The notes: generated by a model not told the origin, from the sequence alone. 47,112 nucleotides of DNA from Bacteroidales bacterium Bact_19 (GCA_001603595.1 LUZK01000052.1:1-47112), one strand, 5' to 3'. Numbered from the stretch's first letter, positions 1 to 8,259 are shown. A program made the numbers and translations.

Positions 1-50
1 TGATTTTTTTTTAATTTTGTAAATAAAAACTATTTTTGTTAAAAAAACTT

Positions 51-1163
51 ATGGAAGATAACAGTTTTAATCCTCAATTAACCGAAACAACTCAGAAAGA
101 TATTGTTTGTAAAAATTGTGCTGCAAAATTAGAATTTGAACCGGGAACAACATCTCTTAAATGTCCATATTGCGGTACCGTAAATGAAATAGAAATTAAG
201 GCAGAAACTATCGAGGAACTTGATTTTAATGCTGTTCTTAGTGAACTTGAAATAGATGGTGATACAATGGAGGAAGTACATACCATCGCTTGCGAGGCTT
301 GTGGAGCTGTTACAACATTGGAAGCAAATGTTGTTTCAGCTGAGTGTCCTTTTTGCGGTAATAAACTTATAGTTAAAAATGAAAAGACTATTAAACAAAT
401 AAAACCTAAATCTTTGTTGCCTTTTAAAGTTACTTCGAAGGAGGCATTAGATTCTTTTCATAAATGGTTAAAAAAATTGTGGTTTGCTCCTCCAGGGTTA
501 AGAAAGTTTGCTTCTCAGGCTGAAAAGCTAGCTGGGATTTACCTCCCATATTGGACTTATGATTCAAATACCTATACCCAGTATAAAGGTCAACGCGGTG
601 ATGATTATTATGTTACCGAAACTTATACCGGTAGTGATGGGAAAACACAAACCCGTCAGGTTAAAAAAACTAGATGGACAAATGTTTCCGGAAGCATAAG
701 CTTATTTTTTGACGATGTGCTGGTGCTTGCAAGTAAATCATTGCCACGTGAAAAAACCGAAAAACTTGAACCATGGGACCTTACTAATCTTGTCCCCTTT
801 GACGAAAAATTCCTTTCCGGATTTAAAGCCGAAAGTTATGCAGTTGGTCTTAAAGACGGATTTGAAATTGCTAAGCAAAGAATGGATACTCCTATTCGTG
901 AAGCCATAAAACGTCAAATCGGTGGAGATCATCAAAGAATTACCTGGATGCAGGTGCATTATTCCGATATAACTTTCAAGCATACTTTGTTGCCAATATG
1001 GATATCCGCATACAGATTTAAAAATAAGGTTTACAGATTTATCGTGAACGGTCAAACAGGGAAAGTACAAGGTGAACGACCATGGTGTTGGTGGAAGATT
1101 GCTCTTGTGGTACTCGCAGTTATCGGATTGATGGTTTTAATTGCTTATCTTGGTGGTGAATAA
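51..1163 (+). CDS. Double zinc-ribbon protein with C-terminal membrane anchor
   Basis: The protein has 370 residues. The N-terminus carries two zinc-ribbon knuckle sets: C20-x2-C23 with C38-x2-C41 (KCPYCG), and C81-x2-C84 with C99-x2-C102 (ECPFCG). They resemble TFIIB/PriA-type ribbons. A middle domain rich in aromatic residues follows (around 140-330), and one hydrophobic helix near 345-367 ends the chain, so the ribbons probably face the cytoplasm. The frame is also open from a TTG at 36, but the ATG at 51 is the better start. A possible -7 box, TATTTTTG, lies at 31-38 and would give a very short leader. I recognise the architecture as a common bacterial conserved hypothetical but not a specific function; protein quality control or membrane stress would be guesses. 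The next gene starts 31 bp downstream on the same strand. Confidence 0.8.
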   Translation: MEDNSFNPQLTETTQKDIVCKNCAAKLEFEPGTTSLKCPYCGTVNEIEIKAETIEELDFNAVLSELEIDGDTMEEVHTIACEACGAVTTLEANVVSAECPFCGNKLIVKNEKTIKQIKPKSLLPFKVTSKEALDSFHKWLKKLWFAPPGLRKFASQAEKLAGIYLPYWTYDSNTYTQYKGQRGDDYYVTETYTGSDGKTQTRQVKKTRWTNVSGSISLFFDDVLVLASKSLPREKTEKLEPWDLTNLVPFDEKFLSGFKAESYAVGLKDGFEIAKQRMDTPIREAIKRQIGGDHQRITWMQVHYSDITFKHTLLPIWISAYRFKNKVYRFIVNGQTGKVQGERPWCWWKIALVVLAVIGLMVLIAYLGGE

Positions 1164-1194
1164 TTATATGTTTAACTAATTAATTTTTTTTAAA

Positions 1195-2850
1195 ATGAAA
1201 AGATTTTTTTCTTTAATTTCTATCATTTTGATTTTGTTTCTAGCTGTGATTTCATGTGGGGAGAAAAAACAGAAAGTTAACGAACCTGATAATATTTCTG
1301 AAATGGAAAAACTCGTGAAAAACTATGCAGAAGTTGAACTAACTGCTGACATTAATAAATTAACGGCTAATGAACTTGAAATACTAAGAATATTGATAGA
1401 TGTTGCCGACATTATGGATGAACTATTCTGGAAAGATGCTTTTGGCGATAAAGAAACATTATTGTCCGGGATAAAAGATGAATGGGCAAAGAAATATGTT
1501 ATGATAAACTATGGACCATGGGATAGATTGAATGGAAATAAGCCATTTATTGAGGGATTTGGCGAAAAACCCAAAGGGGCTAATTATTATCCACAGGATA
1601 TTACAGACGAAGAATTTGATGCATTTAATGATCCTAATAAAATGAGTTGGTACACTTTGATTCGTCGTGATGAACAAGGTAATCTCAAATGTGTATGGTA
1701 CCATGAAGAATATGCAGAACAAATTAACAAAGCCGCCGAATTACTCGATCAAGCAGCCGCACTTGCCGAAGATGAAGGATTAAAAAAATATCTGAGCTTA
1801 AGAGCCGAAGCACTAAGAACAGACGATTATCTTGAAAGTGATCTTGCCTGGATGGATATGAAAACAAATGTTATTGATTTTGTTGTAGGTCCGATTGAAA
1901 GTTACGAAGACGGTTTCAGAGGTATTAAAGCAGCTCATTCAGGTCAGGTTTTAATAAAAGATCTTGAGTGGAGCAAAAAAATTGAACATTTTAACGATGT
2001 GCTGCCTGAATTGCAAAACGGCTTACCCGTTGATTCTAAATATAAAAAGGAAAAACCTGCTTCATCAGGTGATATGAATGTTTATTACGTGGTGTATTAC
2101 GGAGGTGATTGCAATGCAGGAAGCAAAAATATAGCAATAAATTTACCAAACGATCCGAGAGTTCATGAAGCTAAAGGCAGTAGAAAATTACAGTTAAAAA
2201 ATGCTATGCAAGCTAAGTTTGATAAAATTCTTGTTCCAATTGCAAATCTTCTAATTGACGAAGCTCAAATGAAACATATAAAATTTGAAGATGCTTTCTT
2301 TCAAAATGTTATGTTCCACGAAGTAGCTCATGGGCTAGGTGTAAAATATACTATTGATGGAAAAAAATCTGTACGCGAAGCTCTCGAAGAATATTACAGT
2401 CCAATTGAAGAAGCTAAAGCCGATATCGCAGGTTTGTATATGGTAACTCAGTTATACGAAAAAGGCGAGTTCCCGGGAAAGGATTTAATGGACAACTATG
2501 TTACTTTTCTCGCAGGAATTTTCCGCTCCGTACGTTTTGGAGTTGCAAGTTCACACGGAAAAGCTAATATGATGGAATTTTATTATTTACTCGATAAAGG
2601 TGCTTTTGCGAGAAATCCTGAGACCGGTAAATATAGTGTAAATTTCGATAAAATGAAAAAAGCAATTGCTGATATGGTTAGTGATATTATTGTAATTCAA
2701 GGAAATGGTGATAAAGCCGCAGCTAAACAATGGGTTGAATCAAAAGGAAAGGTTGGAGAAGAACTACAAAAAGACCTCGACAGAATTGCTGAAGCAAATA
2801 TCCCGAAAGATATTGTATTTAAACAAGGTAAAGGAATTTTAGGATTATAA
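1195..2850 (+). CDS. Lipoprotein zinc metallopeptidase, M49 (DPP III)-like
   Basis: The 551-residue protein starts with a lipoprotein signal (hydrophobic run 7-19, then ISC with C21 as lipidation site). The zinc site is visible as HEVAH at 375-379, followed about 25 residues later by EEAKAD at 405-410. Dipeptidyl-peptidase III (M49) proteins use the paired motifs HEXXGH and EECRAE, so the layout is M49-like. Here the first motif is the ordinary five-residue HEXXH. The region before the zinc site also reads like the M49 fold seen in Bacteroidota exported proteins. It probably removes short peptides from oligopeptides in the periplasm or at the outer membrane. A strong terminator follows the stop codon. 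The metallopeptidase assignment is firm; the exact family is less so. Confidence 0.75.
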   Translation: MKRFFSLISIILILFLAVISCGEKKQKVNEPDNISEMEKLVKNYAEVELTADINKLTANELEILRILIDVADIMDELFWKDAFGDKETLLSGIKDEWAKKYVMINYGPWDRLNGNKPFIEGFGEKPKGANYYPQDITDEEFDAFNDPNKMSWYTLIRRDEQGNLKCVWYHEEYAEQINKAAELLDQAAALAEDEGLKKYLSLRAEALRTDDYLESDLAWMDMKTNVIDFVVGPIESYEDGFRGIKAAHSGQVLIKDLEWSKKIEHFNDVLPELQNGLPVDSKYKKEKPASSGDMNVYYVVYYGGDCNAGSKNIAINLPNDPRVHEAKGSRKLQLKNAMQAKFDKILVPIANLLIDEAQMKHIKFEDAFFQNVMFHEVAHGLGVKYTIDGKKSVREALEEYYSPIEEAKADIAGLYMVTQLYEKGEFPGKDLMDNYVTFLAGIFRSVRFGVASSHGKANMMEFYYLLDKGAFARNPETGKYSVNFDKMKKAIADMVSDIIVIQGNGDKAAAKQWVESKGKVGEELQKDLDRIAEANIPKDIVFKQGKGILGL

Positions 2851-2876
2851 CTTTTGTAATTTTAAAATAATAATTT

Positions 2877-2907
2877 AAGATGCCCCATTTTTGGGCATCT
2901 TTTTTTA
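2877..2907 (+). terminator. Rho-independent terminator of the peptidase gene
   Basis: A perfect 9-bp stem, AAGATGCCC (2877-2885) pairing with GGGCATCTT (2893-2901), has a 7-base loop and runs into a series of Ts (2900-2906). It lies 27 bp after the stop codon at 2850. Confidence 0.9.
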
Positions 2908-2961
2908 TTAACCCAAATTACAAGAGATTTAAAAAATCTCTTGTAATTTGGGTTAATAAAA
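2903..2961. repeat. 28-bp perfect inverted repeat between convergent genes
   Basis: The left arm at 2903-2930 and the right arm at 2934-2961 are exact reverse complements over 28 bp, separated by AAA. It sits directly behind the terminator at 2877-2907 and 19 bp before the end of the convergent acr3 gene. It can act as a stem for transcripts from either side. On the minus strand, however, it is not followed by a T run, so it is not a textbook terminator for acr3. Confidence 0.9.
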
Positions 2962-2980
2962 GGTAGATAAAAAATTTTAT

Positions 2981-4006
2981 CTAATATTTATTACTATTGG
3001 CAAAAGCTACCAGCGACAACATAACAGGAACTTCAACCAGTACTCCTACAACCGTAACCATTGCTGCAGGGGATTGATATCCAAAAAGAACAATTGCGAC
3101 AGCTACTGCCAATTCAAAGAAATTACTTGCTCCAATCATTGCTGCCGGTGCACATGTGGCGTAGGGGAGCTTTATGAATTTTCCTATAACCCATGTGATA
3201 ATAAAAATAAAATAGGTTTGTAATATTAAAGGTACTGCAACAAGTAAGATAATAAACGGTTTTTGAGTAATAATCTCACCTTGAAAAGCAAATAATAATA
3301 TTAGTGTTACAAGTAATGCTCCTATTGAGAAAGGTCTAATTTTGTGTAACAAATTATTTTTCAGCCAATCTTCTCCCTTTGTTTTAATAACACTTCTATT
3401 TGTAATGTATCCGGCCACTAATGGAATCACCACAAAAACAATTACACTAGTAGCAAGAGTTTCATAGGGAATTTTAATATCTGTAATTCCGAGAAGCAAG
3501 CCTACTATTGGAACAAAAGCTACAAGAATGATTAAATCGTTAACAGATACTTGTACAAGTGTGTAGTTTGGATTTCCATCCGAAAGATATGACCAAACAA
3601 ATACCATTGCTGTACAAGGAGCTGCACCGAGCAAAATAGCTCCTGCTATATATTCACCTGCTTGTGCAGGGTCAATAAAAGCCGCATAAATCTTGGTGAA
3701 AAATATCCATGCAAAAAATGCCATCGTAAAAGGTTTTATCAACCAGTTTACTATGACTGTTAAGATAAGACCTTTAGGTTCTTTGCCTACTTTTTTTAAA
3801 CTTGTAAAATCTATCTGCAACATCATGGGATATATCATTAACCAAATAAGAATAGCAACAGGAATGTTTACATTGAAAATTTCCATTTCTGTTAAAAACT
3901 TGATTTTATCTCCGGCAAAATAGCCAATAGCAATACCTGCAGCTATACAAAGTGCTACCCAAATTGTTAGATATTTTTCGAAAAAAGCAATTTTCTTCTT
4001 TGCCAT
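2981..4006 (-). CDS. acr3: Acr3-family arsenite efflux permease
   Basis: This is a 341-residue integral membrane protein with about ten hydrophobic helices that exports arsenite (or antimonite) across the inner membrane, driven by the proton gradient. The Acr3 hallmarks are present: the helix-4 motif GAAPCTAMVFVWS with C131, and the glutamate in ASNFFELAVA (E298). These match the Cys and Glu that studies of Acr3 proteins found essential. Length is typical. It is the last gene of the ars operon and starts 6 bp after the arsC stop codon, so reduced arsenic made by ArsC can be exported directly. The reading frame is intact. It is often annotated arsB, but it belongs to the Acr3 (BASS/ACR3) family and not to the unrelated ArsB family. 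Confidence 0.95.
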   Translation of the reverse strand: MAKKKIAFFEKYLTIWVALCIAAGIAIGYFAGDKIKFLTEMEIFNVNIPVAILIWLMIYPMMLQIDFTSLKKVGKEPKGLILTVIVNWLIKPFTMAFFAWIFFTKIYAAFIDPAQAGEYIAGAILLGAAPCTAMVFVWSYLSDGNPNYTLVQVSVNDLIILVAFVPIVGLLLGITDIKIPYETLATSVIVFVVIPLVAGYITNRSVIKTKGEDWLKNNLLHKIRPFSIGALLVTLILLFAFQGEIITQKPFIILLVAVPLILQTYFIFIITWVIGKFIKLPYATCAPAAMIGASNFFELAVAVAIVLFGYQSPAAMVTVVGVLVEVPVMLSLVAFANSNKY

Positions 4007-4012
4007 AAAGAT

Positions 4013-4432
4013 TTATTTTTTGATGTTTTGTTCGTAAAATTCTTTAAAAGCCTGATAAATTTCTTCTCTTACTCTTCGGTACTCGCTCATAATAAATTCT
4101 TCTGAGCCGGTTGCATAAGTTGGGTCGTCAAAACCAATGTGCAATCTGTGTTTTACTTTACCTGGAAAAACCGGACAGTTTTCGTTTGCTCCACCACACA
4201 CGGTAATTACATAATCCCAGTCTTCGTTTAGATATTTTTCCACAGAGTCCGAAGTGTGGTGCGAAATATCGATCCCAACTTCTTTCATTACCTCTACAGC
4301 TTTGGGATTAAGTTTTCCGGTAGCTTCAGTACCAGCCGAACAGACAATTATATCTTTATCAAATGATTGCAAAAATCCGTGTGCCATTTGCGAACGACAA
4401 GAATTTCCCGTACATAAAATTAATATTTTCAT
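4013..4432 (-). CDS. arsC: Thioredoxin-coupled arsenate reductase ArsC
   Basis: The 139-residue protein belongs to the low-molecular-weight phosphatase-type arsenate reductases. The P-loop CTGNSCRS begins at C7 and ends in R13-S14. The two resolving cysteines are C79 and C86 in CGGANENC, spaced CX6C as in the staphylococcal plasmid enzyme. The catalytic aspartate is in the FDDP motif (D103). The enzyme reduces As(V) to As(III) through a C7/C79/C86 disulfide cascade and is recycled by thioredoxin, for which the small protein at 8555-8800 in the same operon is a candidate. It lies between an ArsF-like gene and acr3, with 6 bp to acr3. All catalytic residues are intact. Confidence 0.95.
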   Translation of the reverse strand: MKILILCTGNSCRSQMAHGFLQSFDKDIIVCSAGTEATGKLNPKAVEVMKEVGIDISHHTSDSVEKYLNEDWDYVITVCGGANENCPVFPGKVKHRLHIGFDDPTYATGSEEFIMSEYRRVREEIYQAFKEFYEQNIKK

Positions 4433-4443
4433 AAAAAATTGTT

Positions 4444-4851
4444 TTAGTCGCTTTTAATTAATTTTTCTATCTCTTGTGATAATATTTCTTTGAATTTTTC
4501 CGGTTTGTTAATTACATATTGAAATGCCATTTCCGTAAGATCAACATTTTTTATCTCATCTTTTGGATATACTAACAGCAGTGTTGATCCGTAGGCAAAA
4601 TATTTTTCAACAATTTTTTTATTTTCAGGATCTTCATAATCAAAATCTTTAAACTTTATTATTCCGTTTATAATTTCATCTTTAAAATCCTGAAATAACA
4701 CTAACTTAGTCTTATTTTCAATTTCCATGCATGTATTACATCTATGAGTGGCATGAAAATAGTAAACTATCACTTTTAGATTTTCATCTTTCTGCGAAAA
4801 TAAATTTATAAATATCAAAAGCAGAATTGGGATTAGCAGCAACTTTTTCAT
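4444..4851 (-). CDS. Exported thioredoxin-fold protein, ArsF-like (copy 1, CNTC)
   Basis: The 135-residue protein has an N-terminal signal peptide (residues 1-20, ending near FSQ). A thioredoxin-like core follows, with the strand VIVYYFHATHRC leading into a CxxC active site, C38-N-T-C41. It resembles the family that databases call ArsF-like, named after the arsEFG genes of Shewanella. That name implies a nitroreductase subunit, but the sequence itself shows only a small periplasmic thiol protein. A second β-strand segment (IIKFKDFDYED) and a YFAYGSTLLLVYP strand complete the fold. It is one of three relatives in the operon, with 5 bp to the lipoprotein copy and 11 bp to arsC. It probably handles thiol exchange in the periplasm, with electrons perhaps supplied by ArsG. 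Confidence 0.75.
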   Translation of the reverse strand: MKKLLLIPILLLIFINLFSQKDENLKVIVYYFHATHRCNTCMEIENKTKLVLFQDFKDEIINGIIKFKDFDYEDPENKKIVEKYFAYGSTLLLVYPKDEIKNVDLTEMAFQYVINKPEKFKEILSQEIEKLIKSD

Positions 4852-4856
4852 ATTGA

Positions 4857-5276
4857 CTAATTTTCAATATAATTATTAACTATACTTTCTATTTTTTCTT
4901 TTAGCAATTCTGGATTTCTTGTGGCATTTTGAAAAGCAAAACCTGTTATATCTTCAAACTCTGATTTCTTTATTATTAAAAGAACTGAACCGGCTACCTC
5001 ATATTTTTCAGCGAATTTTTTATAATAATTGTCTTCAATGTTGATGTCATAAAATGCGACATCATTATTTTTATTATACTTTGAATCATAAACTTCTTTA
5101 GCTACATCTCCAACTGCAATGCAAGTTGGGCAACGTCTTTCACCATGAAAATAAACAATACTAACTTTTTTTTCTAATTTGAATTCTTCATTTTCTGATT
5201 TTTTTTCTACCGAATTTTTACAAGAAACTAAAGCTATTAAGCAAACCAATGTGAAAATACCAATAAAATTTTTCAT
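4857..5276 (-). CDS. Lipoprotein thioredoxin-fold protein, ArsF-like (copy 2, CPTC)
   Basis: The 139-residue protein has a lipoprotein signal with lipobox ALVSC (C19) and a charged spacer. A thioredoxin-like domain follows, with strand VSIVYFHGERRC and active site C49-P-T-C52. It is clearly paralogous to the next gene: the shared pattern is VxYFHxxxRCxTC, then a second strand (VAFYDINIED) and a YEVAGSVLLII strand. This copy should be membrane-tethered, while copy 1 appears soluble in the periplasm. It starts 21 bp after the rhodanese-like gene and ends 5 bp before copy 1. The frame is intact. The role in the arsenic operon is inferred from position and from the CxxC pair. Confidence 0.75.
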   Translation of the reverse strand: MKNFIGIFTLVCLIALVSCKNSVEKKSENEEFKLEKKVSIVYFHGERRCPTCIAVGDVAKEVYDSKYNKNNDVAFYDINIEDNYYKKFAEKYEVAGSVLLIIKKSEFEDITGFAFQNATRNPELLKEKIESIVNNYIEN

Positions 5277-5297
5277 AATTTTTAAGTTTTATGAGTT

Positions 5298-5723
5298 TTA
5301 AATATCTTCATTTTTTAAATTTCTGTACTTTAATTGACAGGTACAAGAACCTGATAACATTTCTTTTATCTCTGTTAAAACCGGTAACCCTAATCTCTCC
5401 CAGTCGAGGATTCCTCCGGAAAGATTAAAAACATTTTTTAATCCTTTATTGTTCAAAAAAAATGTAACATCCTTACTGTTAAGTCCTGATGAGTCGGCGA
5501 TCAAATATACATGTTCAGCTTTCAATTCAGTAAATTTGTTTTCAATTTCTCCAATGGGAATGTAAATCACATTCGGCACATCGAACTTTTTATAGCTGAC
5601 CAGAGACGGATGTCTGATATCAACAATTATTAGTCCTTGCAAACAAAAATTGTAAGCATCGGTAGGTGATAGGCTGTTAACCAGTCCTGAATTAAAAACC
5701 TTTTTTAAAATTTCGTTTAACAT
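5298..5723 (-). CDS. Rhodanese-like protein lacking the catalytic cysteine
   Basis: The 141-residue protein has the single-domain rhodanese plan: VDIRHPS near 34-40 (the CH2A-like region), then the strand HVYLIADSSG near 71-80, and LSGGILDWERLGLPV at the end. In active sulfurtransferases the loop after that strand begins with cysteine (CxxGxR). Here the loop reads ADSSGLNS, so the usual persulfide-carrying Cys is absent. Two cysteines occur instead at the C-terminus as CTC (C127 and C129), with another at C27. The protein may bind rather than transfer sulfur or arsenic, or use the terminal CxC. It has no signal peptide. It lies 12 bp after the permease stop within the ars operon. Confidence 0.8.
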   Translation of the reverse strand: MLNEILKKVFNSGLVNSLSPTDAYNFCLQGLIIVDIRHPSLVSYKKFDVPNVIYIPIGEIENKFTELKAEHVYLIADSSGLNSKDVTFFLNNKGLKNVFNLSGGILDWERLGLPVLTEIKEMLSGSCTCQLKYRNLKNEDI

Positions 5724-5735
5724 TTATTTTTTTGT

Positions 5736-7084
5736 TTAAAATAACCAACCATATATTAATCCGGACAAAGTAGCCATTAAAGTAACCAGGGAGGCATATA
5801 CAATAGTTTTTTGTGTTCCGATAATACCTCTGATTACTAACATGTTAGGTAACGAAAGCGATGGTCAGGCCAGTAATAATGCCAAAGCAGGTCCTTTTCC
5901 CATCCCTGATGATAACAACCCTTGAACTATCGGAACTTCAGTTAGTGTTGCAAAATACATAAAAGCTCCTACAACAGATGCAAAAAGATTAGAAAAAACG
6001 CTATTACCACCAACAAGAGAACTAATCCATTCAGAAGGAATTATACCCGGTATGTTTGTGGTGTCGTGAGTAGACCCTAATAAGAAGCCTGCAATAACAA
6101 CTCCTATAGCAAGTAATGGAATTATTTGTTTTGCAAAATCCCAGGTTGATAATGTCCATGATTTATTATCAAGATCGTTTTTATCGAATATAGTGATTAT
6201 GCTTATTGCTGAAATGCCAACTATCATGGGAATTAAAGGTGCAAATTTTATATTATCTATGAAATTAAATGATAAAACTGCTGATAATCCTGTAACGAAA
6301 AACCCTGCAATGACCCATTGCCATTTAATTTTCAAAATAAATATTAACGAAAACATTAGAATAATTCCTAATCCGCCAGTAATAAGCCACTTATTTGACC
6401 ATATATTAAACCACAATCCTGAATTATTATCGTTTACGGGAGCTCCCCAGTTGGCAAAAACTAAAATCAATACTAATGTGAAAAAATGAATAGCTGTTTG
6501 CCATAATGGTCTTTTTCCCGGGGGGCAACGATGTTCATTTGTTCTTCTTTTTTCTGACTTTCTTCTTTTCGATAGATTAAAGACATGATTACTCCTATAA
6601 TAATGCTAAAAAATACAGCTCCGAAAACTCTTGCGATTCCCATTTCAAATCCTAATATACGTGCGGTTAAAATTATTGCAAGAATATTGATGGCAGGTCC
6701 GGAATATAAAAATGCAATAGCGGGACCTAATCCGGCACCTCTTTTATGAATGCTCGAAAATAAAGGTAAAATAGTGCAAGAACATACTGCCAGAATAGTT
6801 CCAGAAACAGCTGCAACAGTATAAGAAACCCATTTTTTTGCATTAGCTCCAAAGTATTTTATTACCGCTGCCTGACTAATAAAAACCGAAATTACCCCAG
6901 CAATAAAAAAAGCTGGTAGTAAGCATAAAATCACATGTTCACGAGCATACCATTTTACTAAATCTAAGCTTGCATATATTGCGGTGTTAAATCTTTCACT
7001 TTCTATCGGAAGAAAAAAGGCAAATAAAAATATTACAATAATCCATCCTAAAATCTTAAACTCCTTACTTTTTTCCATGTACAT
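5736..7084 (-). pseudogene. ArsP/DUF318-type permease, frameshifted and with in-frame TGA
   Basis: The gene would encode a permease of about 449 residues (COG0701/PF03773 type) with two homologous halves. The first half (7084 to about 6525) contains CSCTILPLF and FLYSGPAINILAI. The second (about 6520 to 5736) contains ALALLLA-stop-PSLSLPNMLVI. The frame breaks in a run of six C on the minus strand (6520-6525). With one extra C it reads APPGKRPLWQTAIHFF and joins the second half smoothly. A TGA at 5865-5867 then interrupts the second half, after which the frame stays open for 42 codons to TAA at 5736-5738. The internal repeat (SGPAI against A-stop-PSL) shows that the lost residue was glycine, so GGA became TGA. 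The family exports metalloids or metals. The gene starts 4 bp after the arsG stop. Confidence 0.85.
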
Positions 7085-7088
7085 GTAA

Positions 7089-7816
7089 TTATAAAATTAA
7101 ATTTTTTATAAAAAATATCCAGACATAATATAAACCAATTAATATGAAAGTAACCGAAACAAATCTTCTGAACCAAAGTTCAAACAATTTTATTTTATTG
7201 TAAGTTTTTCCAATACTTGATACACTGTAAGCCAATATCCAAGAAAATATAATTACGGGAATTTCTGTAGCAATTGCAAATACCGCAGGTAAAAAATATC
7301 CTCCCGATGATGCAACCGAAAGTGGGATTAATCCTCCAAATACAAAACTCCACTATATGGGCAAAATGCTAGAGCAAAAATAATACCCATCAAAAATGAG
7401 TTTAAATTATTAGCTTTGGTTAATTTTTCACTAATTTTCCCATTATTACTCCGTAACGAAAACTTTATTTTTATTACATCAAGCATAAACAATCCAATAA
7501 AAAGTAATAAGGGACCAATAAAATACTCTCCGTAAGAATTAAAAAATTTATTAATTTTATAAATTCCACTACCTTGACGCAGCAGATATATTAGAATAAC
7601 TCCCAAAACAGTATAAGAAACAAGTCTTCCTATTGTGTAGAACAATCCATAAATAAAAACCTTGTTTCTGTTTTCCAGTTCTTTGCTTATAAATCCTATT
7701 GCCGAAATATTTGTAGCAAGAGGACATGGACTTATTGCTGTTATAAGTCCCAAAAAGAAAGCAGCTAAAATTGGAATTTCAGAGTTATAAGCTATGTTTT
7801 GAAAAAGATCTATCAT
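7089..7816 (-). pseudogene. arsG: CcdA-like transporter ArsG, with a one-base frameshift
   Basis: The protein would have 242 residues and six hydrophobic helices, resembling CcdA/DsbD thiol-electron transporters. Both redox cysteines are visible, in SPCPLATN (C31) and AFCPYSG (C152). The first frame runs to GVLYLED and stops at 7328. Adding one T to the TTT run (7338-7340 on the plus strand, AAA) restores YFGGLIPLSVASSGGYF and continues for about 80 further residues to TAA at 7089-7091. The name ArsG is used for this CcdA-like group in arsenic operons, where it is described as an aromatic arsenical efflux permease. Electron transfer to the exported CxxC proteins is an equally good reading. 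Its ATG overlaps the TGA of the preceding gene (ATGA at 7813-7816), which indicates translational coupling. Confidence 0.85.
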
Positions 7817-8235
7817 GATTTGCTATTAATGGCTTTTTTCTTAACAATATTTTTTTTGATTTCTAAAACAAGTTCTTGTTCACGCAATTTTTTATCCTCA
7901 TTACTAGCAATTTGATAGTTTCTTACAAAATTTGTAAGGTTATAGTCAAGCACTTTCTTTTTTTGATTAACAATCAATATGCATGTTTGTGATTTTGCTT
8001 GATATTTTTCTACCAATTCCTTATTTTCCGGGGCATCAATTAAAATAGTTTTAAATACAACATCTTCGGGTTTAAAATTTGATTCAATTATTTTCTTAAT
8101 TTCTGCTTCCAAAGCATTGCAACTTCTAGCTTGACAACAACTCAGTTTTGCTTTGAAATACATAAATTCAGCTTTTTGAGAAAATAAACTAAAACTCAAC
8201 ATTAACATAATCACTATTAAATTCAATTTTTTCAT
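7813..8235 (-). CDS. Exported thioredoxin-fold protein, ArsF-like (copy 3, CC-x4-C)
   Basis: The 140-residue protein has a signal peptide (1-20, ending FSQ). Its first strand, FMYFKAKLSCCQARSC, matches the VYYFHxxxRCxxC strand of the two other ArsF-like proteins. The later segments also align: FKTILIDAPENKELVEKY with FYDINIEDNYYKKFAEKY, and QTCILIV with SVLLIIK. The cysteine pattern differs, with C33, C34 and C39 in place of a CxxC plus a further Cys in SQTCILIV. It is therefore a divergent third member, perhaps a metalloid-binding rather than a disulfide-exchange form. The gene follows arsR by 24 bp and overlaps arsG by 4 bp (ATGA), so ArsG is its likely membrane partner. Confidence 0.7.
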   Translation of the reverse strand: MKKLNLIVIMLMLSFSLFSQKAEFMYFKAKLSCCQARSCNALEAEIKKIIESNFKPEDVVFKTILIDAPENKELVEKYQAKSQTCILIVNQKKKVLDYNLTNFVRNYQIASNEDKKLREQELVLEIKKNIVKKKAINSKS

Positions 8236-8259
8236 AGTATAGTAATTTCTTTTATATTA

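Noticed and set aside
2903-2961. Terminal repeat of an insertion sequence
   Set aside because: The arms are 3 bp apart with nothing between them, and no transposase or target duplication is near.
5865-5867. TGA decoded as glycine or selenocysteine in this organism
   Set aside because: TGA clearly ends other genes: thiS directly after its terminal Gly-Gly (38716-38718), the LysM peptidase (13552-13554), the GWxTD gene (30089-30091) and the ArsF-like gene in an ATGA overlap (7813-7816). After the TGA there is a short palindrome (CTAACATGTTAG), but it has no convincing SECIS loop, and the internal repeat points to glycine at this site.
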